Shown here: piece by piece, positions 1-7,359 of the stretch
Position numbering within the stretch: position 1 is the first letter of the stretch
Layout of the letters: the number at the start of each line of letters is the position of its first letter
Origin: UBA5336 sp039815055
Lineage (GTDB): Bacteria > Pseudomonadota > Alphaproteobacteria > Caulobacterales > Hyphomonadaceae
Assembly: GCA_039815055.1 (NCBI GenBank)
Contig: JBCCAA010000059.1
Span: 1-17,478, forward strand
Direction of reading: 5' to 3'
DNA length: 17,478 nt
Translations under genes and position numbers: made by a program
The notes under the pieces: generated by a model
Told to the model about the DNA's origin: nothing
Databases searched by the model: none
The model's input: the letters and a program-made list of their open reading frames with translations, nothing else

Positions 1-1671
1 CGCCGTGCGGTCGGCGAGTTCCACCACGCGCCCAAGATACAGCACCATGATCCGGTGGCTGATTTCGCGCACGACTGACAGATCATGGCTGATGAAAATC
101 ATCGCCAGGCCAAACTCTTTCTGCAACTCGATCAACAGGTCGACCACCTGGGCCTGAACCGACACATCCAGCGCCGAGACCGCCTCATCGCAGATCACCA
201 GTTTCGGGTTCAAAATCATCGCCCGCGCAATGCCCACGCGCTGGTTTTGCCCGCCGGATAGTTCGTGCGGATACCGATTGATCAGCGCCGGATCGAGGCC
301 GACCCGCGGCAGAATTTCGCGAACCTTGTCCTCGCGCTGGCTGGCGGACAGGGTCGGCTCATGCACCGTCAGCGGTTCGGCGATCGAGCGGCCAATCGTC
401 ATGCGCGGATCCAGGCTGGCCAGAGGGTCCTGGAAAACGATCTGAAGGTCGTCGCGCAGGCCATTCATTTCCTGCTTTGACACGCCAGTAATGTCGCGGC
501 CAAACCAGGCCACCGTGCCCGCCGTGGGCGGCACAAGGCGCAGCACGGCACGCGCCAGGGTCGACTTTCCGCACCCGGATTCACCCACCACGCCGAGCGT
601 TTCCCCGGCATGGAGATCGAAGTCAACGCCGTTGACCGCGCGCAGCGGTTTCGTTTTTGGGAAAAAGCCGCCACCGACTTTGATCGGGAAGTGAACGGCC
701 ATATCCCGCACACGGAGGATCGGTTCGGCGCCATCTGGCATTGCGCCCAGCGCCGGGCGCCCAGCCCGGTCTGGACGGTCAATCCGTGGCACCGCCTCCA
801 GAAGCATCTTCGTGTACTCATGGGTGGGGTTGTAGAAGATCTCGCCGACATCCCCGCGTTCCACAATCTCGCCTTTGCGCATCACCACCACCCGATCGCA
901 CATGCGCGCCACTACGCCCATGTCGTGGGTGATCAGGATGATCGATGTGTTGGTCTCGCGCTTCAGTTCATCCATCAGATCCAGTACCTGGGCCTGCACC
1001 GTGACATCCAGCGCCGTGGTCGGCTCATCGGCGATGAGCAATTCCGGCCCGCACAGCATGGCGATGGCGATCATCACGCGTTGGCGCATCCCACCGGATA
1101 GTTCGTGTGGAAACTGATCGAGCCGGCGTGCGGCCTCGGGAATGCGCACATTCTCCAGCCAATCGACGCAGATCTTCGTCGCCGCTTCACCTTTCAGGCC
1201 CTTATGTAGCGCCAACACTTCGCGCATTTGTGCGCCCACGGACATATGCGGGGTTAGCGAGGTGAGCGGATCCTGGAAGATCATCGAAATCTTGTCGCCG
1301 CAAATCTCACGCATGCGGCTGCGCGAGGCGGTGGTGAGATCTTCACCATGGTAGAGGATCTGGCCTGTGGTGGCACCATTGTCGGCCAACAGGCCCATGG
1401 TGGCCAGCGCGGACTGGGACTTGCCCGACCCGCTTTCACCTACAATGCCCAAACACTCGCCGGGGCCAACATCGAAGTTGGTGCCTCGCACGGCATGCAC
1501 ATCGCCATCGGGCGTGCCAAAGTGAATGTTAAGGTCGCGGACGGAAAGGACGGGGTCTGTCATGGGCGCATCCGTGCTGAAAACGGGCGCGTCGTCAACG
1601 GTCGGGCGCCGTGCTTTGGCGCAAATGCTCCAATGCTGCACTGGAATAGATACGATCCAGGGTGCGTTCAT
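1..1671 (-). CDS. Double ATPase of a peptide-type ABC transporter (DppD-DppF fusion type), 3' end outside window
   Basis: Two complete ABC nucleotide-binding domains lie in one frame of 557 codons, open to the left edge. This fused arrangement is known from oligopeptide/dipeptide/glutathione importers such as YejF and GsiA. Each half has a Walker A (GESGSGKS, then GESGCGKST), a Q-loop (IFQDPLTSL, then VFQDPLASLDP), a signature (LSGGMRQRV, then LSGGQNQRV) and a Walker B (LLIADEPTTALD, then LVICDEAVSALD). The first half ends in the peptide-transporter tail NPTHEYTKMLLEAVP; the matching tail of the second half is beyond the edge. Visible starts are ATG at 1671, with a strong AGGGAGGA ribosome site, and in-frame ATG at 1563, just before the usual family start TDPVLSVRDL, with a weak site. 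I chose 1671, giving a 36-residue extra N-terminus without recognisable domain. No partner permease or binding-protein gene is visible; they may lie to the left. The substrate cannot be told from the ATPase. Confidence 0.93.
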   Translation of the reverse strand, partial: MNAPWIVSIPVQHWSICAKARRPTVDDAPVFSTDAPMTDPVLSVRDLNIHFGTPDGDVHAVRGTNFDVGPGECLGIVGESGSGKSQSALATMGLLADNGATTGQILYHGEDLTTASRSRMREICGDKISMIFQDPLTSLTPHMSVGAQMREVLALHKGLKGEAATKICVDWLENVRIPEAARRLDQFPHELSGGMRQRVMIAIAMLCGPELLIADEPTTALDVTVQAQVLDLMDELKRETNTSIILITHDMGVVARMCDRVVVMRKGEIVERGDVGEIFYNPTHEYTKMLLEAVPRIDRPDRAGRPALGAMPDGAEPILRVRDMAVHFPIKVGGGFFPKTKPLRAVNGVDFDLHAGETLGVVGESGCGKSTLARAVLRLVPPTAGTVAWFGRDITGVSKQEMNGLRDDLQIVFQDPLASLDPRMTIGRSIAEPLTVHEPTLSASQREDKVREILPRVGLDPALINRYPHELSGGQNQRVGIARAMILNPKLVICDEAVSALDVSVQAQVVDLLIELQKEFGLAMIFISHDLSVVREISHRIMVLYLGRVVELADRTA

Positions 1672-1676
1672 GGCAA

Positions 1677-1684
1677 TCCTCCCT
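1677..1684 (-). promoter_or_regulatory. Ribosome binding site deciding the ABC ATPase start
   Basis: On the minus strand AGGGAGGA sits 5 bases before the ATG at 1671. It is a near-ideal Shine-Dalgarno, whereas the in-frame ATG at 1563 has none. This is why the longer protein is preferred. Confidence 0.7.
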
Positions 1685-1773
1685 GGCGGATCGTTGGATG
1701 ACGCACGGTCGTGACTTGCCCTTGCGCTCCGGGTTCGCTTTTGTCTGGCTTACATATCGTTACGGAGGGCGCC

Positions 1774-2904
1774 ATGCCTGTGATGAATTTCCTGACCCAG
1801 TGTATTTTTGACCACGGCGCATTGGGCCAGTTGCAGAAGGTATTGAACCGGCTGGATATCGACCGGCCTTTCATAGTCACAGATCCTGGCATCAAGGCAG
1901 CCGGGCTGCTGGAGCGTGTCACCGAAGCGCTATCGGGTGAGCCTGCGGGCATTTTCGCTGAAACCCATCCCAATCCAACCCAGCTGCAATCGCGCGAAGT
2001 TGTGAATGACTATCGCGGCTCTGGCGCCGATGGCATAATCGCGCTGGGCGGTGGCTCATCGATGGATATGGCGAAGATTGTCGGCTTGATGGCCAGCCAC
2101 GACCAACCCATGGAAACCTATGCGGCCAAGATCGGCGGGGCGCGCAAGATCGGAAAAATCCCGCCGCTGGTGGCGATCCCGACCACGGCGGGAACGGGCT
2201 CTGAAGTGTCAGTTGGCGCGGTGGTGATCCTGGAGAATGGTGTGAAAGAGACGATTGTCTCGCCCAACTTGATCCCGGCCACAGCGATCTGCGATCCCGA
2301 CCTCACGCTTGGCTTGCCTGCACATCTTACGGCTGCGACCGGAATGGATGCGGTGACCCATTGTATCGAAGCGGTGCTCAGCCCGGCGGTGAACCCACCC
2401 TGTGAGGCGATTGGCTATGACGGTGTGCACCGCGCCGTGGGCGATGGCTGGCTGAAAAGAGCTGTGGCCGATGGCAGTGATGAAGAGGCCCGCTGGCACA
2501 TGATGATGGCCAGTTATGAAGGCGCGCTGGCCTTTGTAAAAGGGCTGGGCGGCGTGCATGCGTTGTCCCATGCTGCGGGTCGGTTGCATGAGAAACGCCT
2601 GCACCACGGCACGTTGAATGCGATCTTCCTGCCGCACCTGCTACGAGAGAATGCTGGCGCTGCCGACGGGAAATACGCGCGCTTGCGGTTTGCGATGCGG
2701 CTGGCCGAAAGCGCCGATCTGGCCGGTGCGATCGAGCAGCTTAACAGCGACATTGGCATTCCGGCCAAGCTGTCGGACATCGGTCTTGAGGCCGATGACG
2801 GCCCGGCGATTGTGGAAAACGCGCTGGCGGATCTGGCGCATATGTCCAATGCCAAACCACTGGAACAAGGCGATTATGAGCGGATCTATGAAACAGCGCT
2901 GTAA
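1774..2904 (+). CDS. Iron-containing alcohol dehydrogenase
   Basis: A 376-residue member of the group III (iron-dependent) alcohol dehydrogenases, which interconvert alcohols or hydroxyacids and aldehydes/ketones with NAD(P). The nucleotide-binding motif GGGSSMDMAK is at residues 92-101 and TTAGTGSE at 137-144. By comparison with FucO the metal ligands are Asp192 and His196 (GMDAVTHCIEA), His262 and His278 (HHG). The spacing between the last two is two residues longer than in FucO. The start ATG 1774 has GGAGGG four bases upstream; an open frame from 1711 adds 21 residues without a ribosome site and was not used. The gene is divergent from the ABC ATPase and 75 bases before the DUF3126 gene. 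The substrate is not predictable; short-chain alcohol, hydroxybutyrate and lactaldehyde oxidoreductases all share these motifs. Confidence 0.93.
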   Translation: MPVMNFLTQCIFDHGALGQLQKVLNRLDIDRPFIVTDPGIKAAGLLERVTEALSGEPAGIFAETHPNPTQLQSREVVNDYRGSGADGIIALGGGSSMDMAKIVGLMASHDQPMETYAAKIGGARKIGKIPPLVAIPTTAGTGSEVSVGAVVILENGVKETIVSPNLIPATAICDPDLTLGLPAHLTAATGMDAVTHCIEAVLSPAVNPPCEAIGYDGVHRAVGDGWLKRAVADGSDEEARWHMMMASYEGALAFVKGLGGVHALSHAAGRLHEKRLHHGTLNAIFLPHLLRENAGAADGKYARLRFAMRLAESADLAGAIEQLNSDIGIPAKLSDIGLEADDGPAIVENALADLAHMSNAKPLEQGDYERIYETAL

Positions 2905-2979
2905 AGCGGTGGATCTTCCGGTTCACGGCGCGCCGCAAACGCCCTAGAGTGGCGGTCAAACCAGTAAAGGAGTTCCGCC

Positions 2980-3192
2980 ATGGAGCGCGAAGAGACGCTG
3001 CGCCTTGAGGCGTATTTGAAAGAGAAACTGCATCCCGGCCTGCGCCTGGTGGCCCGCGACAAGACCGATGACAGTGTTGAGGTGTACCTTGGCGCTGAGT
3101 TTCTGGCGGTGGTGTATAAAGATGTGGATGAGGGCGAGACGTCCTATCAGTTCCAGATGAGCGTCCTGGAAGAAGACATCACAGGCGGGTAA
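2980..3192 (+). CDS. DUF3126 family protein
   Basis: A 70-residue acidic protein matching, from memory, the small alphaproteobacterial DUF3126 family. The shared features are an N-terminal helix (EETLRLEAYLKEKL), a basic strand (LRLVARDKTDDSVEVYLG), the EFLAVVYKD strand and a C-terminal FQMSVLEEDI. The start has AAGGAG at 2967-2972, 7 bases upstream. Function is unknown. Its stop codon lies inside the coding frame that becomes the following ABC ATPase, so the two are probably translated from one message. There is no signal peptide or membrane segment; it should be cytoplasmic. Confidence 0.82.
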   Translation: MEREETLRLEAYLKEKLHPGLRLVARDKTDDSVEVYLGAEFLAVVYKDVDEGETSYQFQMSVLEEDITGG

Positions 3193-3247
3193 GCCGATCC
3201 TTCTTCAAGCGCGGGATCTGACGAAACGGTTTGGCGACACGCGCGCC

Positions 3248-3964
3248 GTGGACAGGGTCTCGTTTTTGCTTGAAGCGGGCGAGACACTCGCGCTGATCGG
3301 GCCGTCCGGTTGTGGGAAAACAACGACGCTGAAACTGTTGAACCGGTTAATCGAGCCGGACAGCGGTGAAGTGCGCCTGGGCGGCCAGGAGGCCCATGAG
3401 GTGGATGCCCATGATTGGCGTCGCCGCATCGGGTACGTCATCCAGTCGGGCGGTCTGTTTCCCCATTTCACCGTGGCGGAAAACATCGCCGTGACGCCGA
3501 AGCTGCTGGGCTGGGACGCTGCCCGTATCACCCACAAAGCCAGCGCTTTGCTGGAGATGGTCGGGCTGCCCGCTGCCACGTTTGCGGCGCGCTATCCCGC
3601 AGACTTGTCGGGCGGGCAGGCGCAACGTGTCGGCCTGGCCCGCGCCTTGGCGGGTGAGCCGGACATCGTGCTGATGGACGAGCCGTTTTCCGCCCTCGAT
3701 GCGATGACGAAAGACGCGCTGATTGATGATGTGGCGCGCGTGCGGCGCGAGCTTGGCTTCGCCGCAGTTATCGTCACCCATGATTTCTCTGAAGCGCTGA
3801 GATTTGCAGACCGGATCGCGGTCATGGACAAGGGGGAGATCGTTCAGATGGGGCCTTCTGCGGAACTGATTGCCCGCCCCGGCAACGACACTGTCGCCCG
3901 CTTGCTGGAGGCGCCAAAGCGCACCGCCGCGGCTGTCTCGGCGGCGTTTTCGGAGGGCGGGTGA
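3248..3964 (+). CDS. ATPase of an osmoprotectant (glycine betaine/choline-type) ABC importer
   Basis: ABC ATPase with Walker A GPSGCGKTT (residues 18-26 counted from GTG 3248), Q-loop YVIQSGGLFPHFTV, signature LSGGQAQRV (120-128), Walker B IVLMDEPFSALD and H-loop VIVTHD. The Q-loop resembles OpuCA/ProV-type osmolyte ATPases, but the C-terminal CBS domains of ProV/OpuCA are absent. The annotated start is the first canonical start codon, GTG 3248, and is doubtful: the open frame runs upstream to 3161 and encodes ILLQARDLTKRFGDTRA before it, the usual first strand and A-loop (aromatic F in KRFG) of the domain, without ATG, GTG or TTG. The true start is probably near 3197, at a non-canonical codon or a miscalled base. 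Its stop TGA overlaps the ATG of the fused permease by one base, so the two are coupled. Confidence 0.85.
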   Translation: MDRVSFLLEAGETLALIGPSGCGKTTTLKLLNRLIEPDSGEVRLGGQEAHEVDAHDWRRRIGYVIQSGGLFPHFTVAENIAVTPKLLGWDAARITHKASALLEMVGLPAATFAARYPADLSGGQAQRVGLARALAGEPDIVLMDEPFSALDAMTKDALIDDVARVRRELGFAAVIVTHDFSEALRFADRIAVMDKGEIVQMGPSAELIARPGNDTVARLLEAPKRTAAAVSAAFSEGG

Positions 3965-5499
3965 TGTTCGCGGAAGAACTGGCCGTCTTTCCCGGACGCT
4001 ATGCCGGGCACCTTTACCTGTCCTTGAGCGCCCTCTTCACCGGGCTTGCCGTGTCTTTGCCGCTTGGAATACTGGCGGCACCGCGGCCCCGGCTGGCTGG
4101 CCCGGCACTGGGGGTGGCCAGCCTGGTCCAGACCATACCCGGCATCGCCCTGCTGGCCTTGATGGTGCCTGTGCTGGGCGGGCGGATCGGCTTTCTGCCA
4201 GCCTATCTGGCCTTGGCGCTGTACTCCGTGCTGCCGATCCTGCGCAATACGATTGTTGGCCTGAATGGCGTGGATGCCTCGCTGCGGGAGGCTGCGCTGG
4301 GCGTGGGGATGACGGCGCGTCAGCGGCTGACTTCGGTGGAATTGCCGTTGGCCATGCCGGTTGTCGTTGCAGGGCTGAGAACCGCGTCGGTCTGGGTGGT
4401 CGGTGCGGCGACGCTCTCCACGCCCGTCGGCGCAGAAAGTCTTGGCAATTACATCTTCCAGGGCTTGCAGACCCGTGATTGGGGCGCGGTCTTGTTCGGG
4501 TGTCTGGTGTCTGCCGGACTGGCATTGGTGCTCGACCAGGCAATCCGGGCGTTCGAGCTGGCCGCGGAAAAACGCTCGCGCGCCCTGGCGATACTGGGCG
4601 GTGTCGGCCTTTTGGCCATTCTGGCGCCGCTTCTGCTTACGCTGTCCGGGCCGCGCGACGTGCAAAGGCTTGACCGGGACTTCGCGATCGAAGCTGAGCC
4701 ACTGGCGGGTCGCACGATTGTGCTGGGCGCCAAATCCTTCACCGAGCAATACATTCTTGCTGACCTGATCACCCGTCGTCTTGAGGCACAGGGCGCCCGT
4801 GTTGAGCTGCTCCAGGGGCTGGGGTCTTCCATCGCCTTCGATGCTCTGGTTCAGGGTGAAATCGATGTCTATGTTGATTATACCGGCACGGTTTGGGCGA
4901 CGTTGATGGAGCGGGAAGATGTGCCGCCCCGCGCTGTGATGTATGCTGAAACCTCTTCCTGGCTTCGCAACGAACATGGCGTGCTGGCCTTCGCGCCGCT
5001 GGGGTTTGAGAACGCCTACGCCTATGCCGTCACACGCGATACCAGCCAGACGTCAGGTCTCAACGGCGTGGCGGACCTGGCCGGCAGCGGACTGACCCTG
5101 GCCAGTGATCCGGAATTCTTCGGGCGCCCGGAATGGACCCGCACGCGCGACATCTATGGCCTTCAGGGCCTTCCTACCCGGGGCATGGAGTCCACCTTCA
5201 TGTATGAGGCGCTGTCCGGCGGCGAAGTGGATGTGATTACGGCTTACACCACCGATGGTCGGATCGATGCCTATGACCTGGTGCTTTTGGACGAGCCCGC
5301 CGGCGCATTGCCGCCCTATGACGCCTTCATCCTGCTCAGCCCGGATGCGGCTGAAGACCGGGCGCTACACGCGGCGCTCGCACCCCTGGCCAGTGCGATT
5401 TCAAACGCGGACATGCGAACCGCAAACGGCAAAGTGGACCTGGACCGGCTGAGCGTTGGTGAGGCAGGCGCTTGGCTGGATCTGCAGATATCCAACTAG
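3964..5499 (+). CDS. Osmoprotectant ABC importer: permease fused to substrate-binding domain (OpuF-like)
   Basis: A 511-residue protein with two parts. Residues 1 to about 200 are a membrane permease with several hydrophobic segments and the EAA loop EAALGVGMTARQRLTSVELP that docks on the ATPase. A further membrane segment (ALAILGGVGLLAILAPLLLTL) is followed by an extracytoplasmic OpuAC-type binding domain beginning IVLGAKSFTEQYILADLI, with GSSIAFDALVQGEIDVYVDY and ITAYTTDGRI. KSFTEQ and the DxYxDYTGT region are hallmarks of glycine betaine/choline/carnitine binding proteins of the OpuCC type. Fusion of permease and binding domain is established for some Gram-positive osmolyte importers (OpuF, BilE) and makes a separate periplasmic binding protein unnecessary. 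GGAGGG at 3953-3958 supports ATG 3964; GTG 3961 is possible. Role: ATP-driven uptake of compatible solutes; the exact ligand is unknown. Confidence 0.9.
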   Translation: MFAEELAVFPGRYAGHLYLSLSALFTGLAVSLPLGILAAPRPRLAGPALGVASLVQTIPGIALLALMVPVLGGRIGFLPAYLALALYSVLPILRNTIVGLNGVDASLREAALGVGMTARQRLTSVELPLAMPVVVAGLRTASVWVVGAATLSTPVGAESLGNYIFQGLQTRDWGAVLFGCLVSAGLALVLDQAIRAFELAAEKRSRALAILGGVGLLAILAPLLLTLSGPRDVQRLDRDFAIEAEPLAGRTIVLGAKSFTEQYILADLITRRLEAQGARVELLQGLGSSIAFDALVQGEIDVYVDYTGTVWATLMEREDVPPRAVMYAETSSWLRNEHGVLAFAPLGFENAYAYAVTRDTSQTSGLNGVADLAGSGLTLASDPEFFGRPEWTRTRDIYGLQGLPTRGMESTFMYEALSGGEVDVITAYTTDGRIDAYDLVLLDEPAGALPPYDAFILLSPDAAEDRALHAALAPLASAISNADMRTANGKVDLDRLSVGEAGAWLDLQISN

Positions 5500-5543
5500 C
5501 AATGTCTTTTGATGGATCAGTCAAAACCGGTTAGGGCAACCAC

Positions 5544-7136
5544 ATGCTCCGATTCATACCCATTCTGCTCGTTCTGATCGCCGCCGGTTTTGCGCTTTGG
5601 TGGGTGAGTGAGACCCAAGCACTTGCGGCCTGGGGTGTGTCTTGTGTGCTGGGCCTCGTCGCCTTGTTCGGCCTGTATGATCTGATCCAGATCAAACACT
5701 CGATCTGGCGCAATTTCCCGCTGGTTGGGCGTGTAAGGTGGCTTGGCGAAACGCTGCGCCCGTTCCTGCGTAGCTATATTGTAGAGAGCCCCACTGAAGG
5801 GCGCCCTTTCGACCAGGAAACCCGATCCATGGTCTATCGCCGGGCCAAGGATGTCAGCTCGGTCGAGCCTTTTGGCAGTTTGATCGACATGGCCCAGCCG
5901 CCCTATGAGTGGCTGAACCATTCCATGGCCGCCGCCCATCCGGACGTGACCGACCCGCGTGTCATGATTGGCGCGCCCGGCACGGAAAAGCCCTATTCGG
6001 CCAGCGTGTTCAACATTTCGGCGATGAGCTTCGGCAGCCTTGGCGCGAAAGCCATCGAGTCGCTGAACCGAGGCGCCGCAGAGGGCGGGTTTTACCATGA
6101 CAGCGGCGAGGGCGGTGTCTCGAAGTACCACAAGGCTGGCGGTGGCGACCTTGTTTACGAGCTTGGGTCGGGCTATTTCGGATCGCGCGCTGAAGACGGT
6201 TCTTTTGATCCCGAACGGTTCAAGGATGTTGCCGCGTCCGATCAAGTCAAAATGATCGAGATCAAGCTCAGCCAGGGCGCCAAACCGGGCCATGGCGGCG
6301 TGCTGCCGGGCGAGAAAGTCACCCGGGAGATTGCTGAAGCGCGTGGCATACCTGTCGGTAAGACTTGCTATAGCCCCGCCGCCCACACCGCCTTTTCAAC
6401 CCCGATTGAAATGCTCGAGTTCGTGGCCCAGTTGCGAGAGCTTTCCGGCGGAAAACCGGTCGGGCTGAAATTCTGCGTCGGCAATCGCTGGGAGGTGCTG
6501 GCCATGGTCAAAGCCATGCTCGAGACCGGTATCCGCGCTGACTTTCTGGTGGTGGACGGCGCTGAGGGTGGCACGGGCGCTGCCCCGGCAGAGTTTCAGG
6601 ACCATGTCGGCATGCCGTTGCGCCAGGGCCTTGTATTTACCCGCAATGCGTTGGTAGGCGCGGGCATCAAGGACGAAGTTCGACTCGCCGTATCGGGCAA
6701 GCAAGTGTCGGCGTTCAACCTCGCCGCATCCATGGCGCTGGGCGCCGATTGGGTGAATTCGGCGCGGGGCTTCATGTTCGCTTTGGGATGTATCCAGTCG
6801 CTGCATTGCCACCAAAACACGTGTCCGACAGGCATCGCGACCACGGATGCCGGGCGCCAGCGCGGATTGGTGATCCCGGACAAGGCGGCGCGCGTCGCCG
6901 CCTATCATCGCAACACGGTTAAGGCGCTGATGGAAGTTGTCGGCGCGGCGGGATGCAACCACCCAAGCGAGCTGCTACCCCACCATATCAGCCATCGGGT
7001 GACGACGGATGACGCGCAAACCTTTGACCAGGCCTATGGCCTGCTCTCGCCCGGCGCCCTGATCCACGACGCCGCCAGCACACCTCTGGCGGCTGATTGG
7101 GCCCGTGCCAGCGCCCAAACGTTTGCGCCGCGCTAG
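5544..7136 (+). CDS. FMN-binding glutamate synthase-like oxidoreductase, membrane-anchored
   Basis: A 530-residue protein carrying the FMN/synthase domain of glutamate synthase without its glutaminase domain. Two hydrophobic segments at the N-terminus (about residues 5-22 and 29-50) should anchor it in the inner membrane. The core has the glutamate synthase signatures SAMSFGSLGAKAIESLNRGA, SEGGVSKYHKAGGGDL-like and KLSQGAKPGHGG-type segments, VVDGAEGGTGAAP, and a 3Fe-4S cysteine motif C416-x5-C422-x4-C427 within LGCIQSLHCHQNTCPTG. Such stand-alone domains are commonly named FMN-binding glutamate synthase family; one relative, MgsC, makes N-methylglutamate. No partner amidotransferase or small subunit is visible, so the ammonia/amine donor and electron donor are open. 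It follows the osmolyte importer by 44 bases and may be co-transcribed. Its start has only a weak ribosome site (AGGG). Confidence 0.9.
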   Translation: MLRFIPILLVLIAAGFALWWVSETQALAAWGVSCVLGLVALFGLYDLIQIKHSIWRNFPLVGRVRWLGETLRPFLRSYIVESPTEGRPFDQETRSMVYRRAKDVSSVEPFGSLIDMAQPPYEWLNHSMAAAHPDVTDPRVMIGAPGTEKPYSASVFNISAMSFGSLGAKAIESLNRGAAEGGFYHDSGEGGVSKYHKAGGGDLVYELGSGYFGSRAEDGSFDPERFKDVAASDQVKMIEIKLSQGAKPGHGGVLPGEKVTREIAEARGIPVGKTCYSPAAHTAFSTPIEMLEFVAQLRELSGGKPVGLKFCVGNRWEVLAMVKAMLETGIRADFLVVDGAEGGTGAAPAEFQDHVGMPLRQGLVFTRNALVGAGIKDEVRLAVSGKQVSAFNLAASMALGADWVNSARGFMFALGCIQSLHCHQNTCPTGIATTDAGRQRGLVIPDKAARVAAYHRNTVKALMEVVGAAGCNHPSELLPHHISHRVTTDDAQTFDQAYGLLSPGALIHDAASTPLAADWARASAQTFAPR

Positions 7137-7153
7137 AGCATATTCTGCTCTAG
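7133..7153 (+). terminator. Stop-codon hairpin after the glutamate synthase-like gene
   Basis: A perfect 8-base inverted repeat, CTAGAGCA and TGCTCTAG, with loop TATTC, contains the TAG stop codon (7134-7136) in its 5' arm. Only three T residues follow, so as an intrinsic terminator it is weak; it may stabilise the message end. Confidence 0.5.
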
Positions 7154-7236
7154 TTTGCGTCAGCGATGGTGAGAGATACGCCGTTGACCCCCCCACCTGA
7201 TCAACGCAGGACTCTCCAGTCTCCTAGACCTCGCAT

Positions 7237-7250
7237 TTGACCTGGATCAA
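7237..7250 (+). promoter_or_regulatory. FNR/FixK-type binding site
   Basis: TTGACCTGGATCAA matches the FNR consensus TTGAT-N4-ATCAA at nine of ten defined positions. It lies in a 223-base non-coding interval, 109 bases before the start of the PLP enzyme gene. No convincing -10 element was found at the distance expected for class II activation, so site occupancy is inference. Confidence 0.6.
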
Positions 7251-7359
7251 ATTCACAGATTGCAGACCCTAGCAGGGAAATCCGCCAGGCAAATTCAAAG
7301 CTCTTGTAGCATGGCACGCCGTGCGCGTCTGTCTTATGATCGTTCCCGGAGGACTAACC

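Noticed and set aside
610..1101. Plus-strand open frame of 163 codons inside the ABC ATPase region
   Set aside because: Shadow of the minus-strand double ATPase; His-rich product without domain.
3844..4977. Long minus-strand open frame (377 codons) opposite the permease gene
   Set aside because: It is antisense to the clear EAA-loop permease and binding domain, its product is Gln/Arg/His-rich with no recognisable domain, and such frames are common opposite GC-rich genes.
5517..6386. Minus-strand open frame of 289 codons opposite the glutamate synthase-like gene
   Set aside because: Shadow of a gene with full FMN and Fe-S motifs; no ribosome site or domain.
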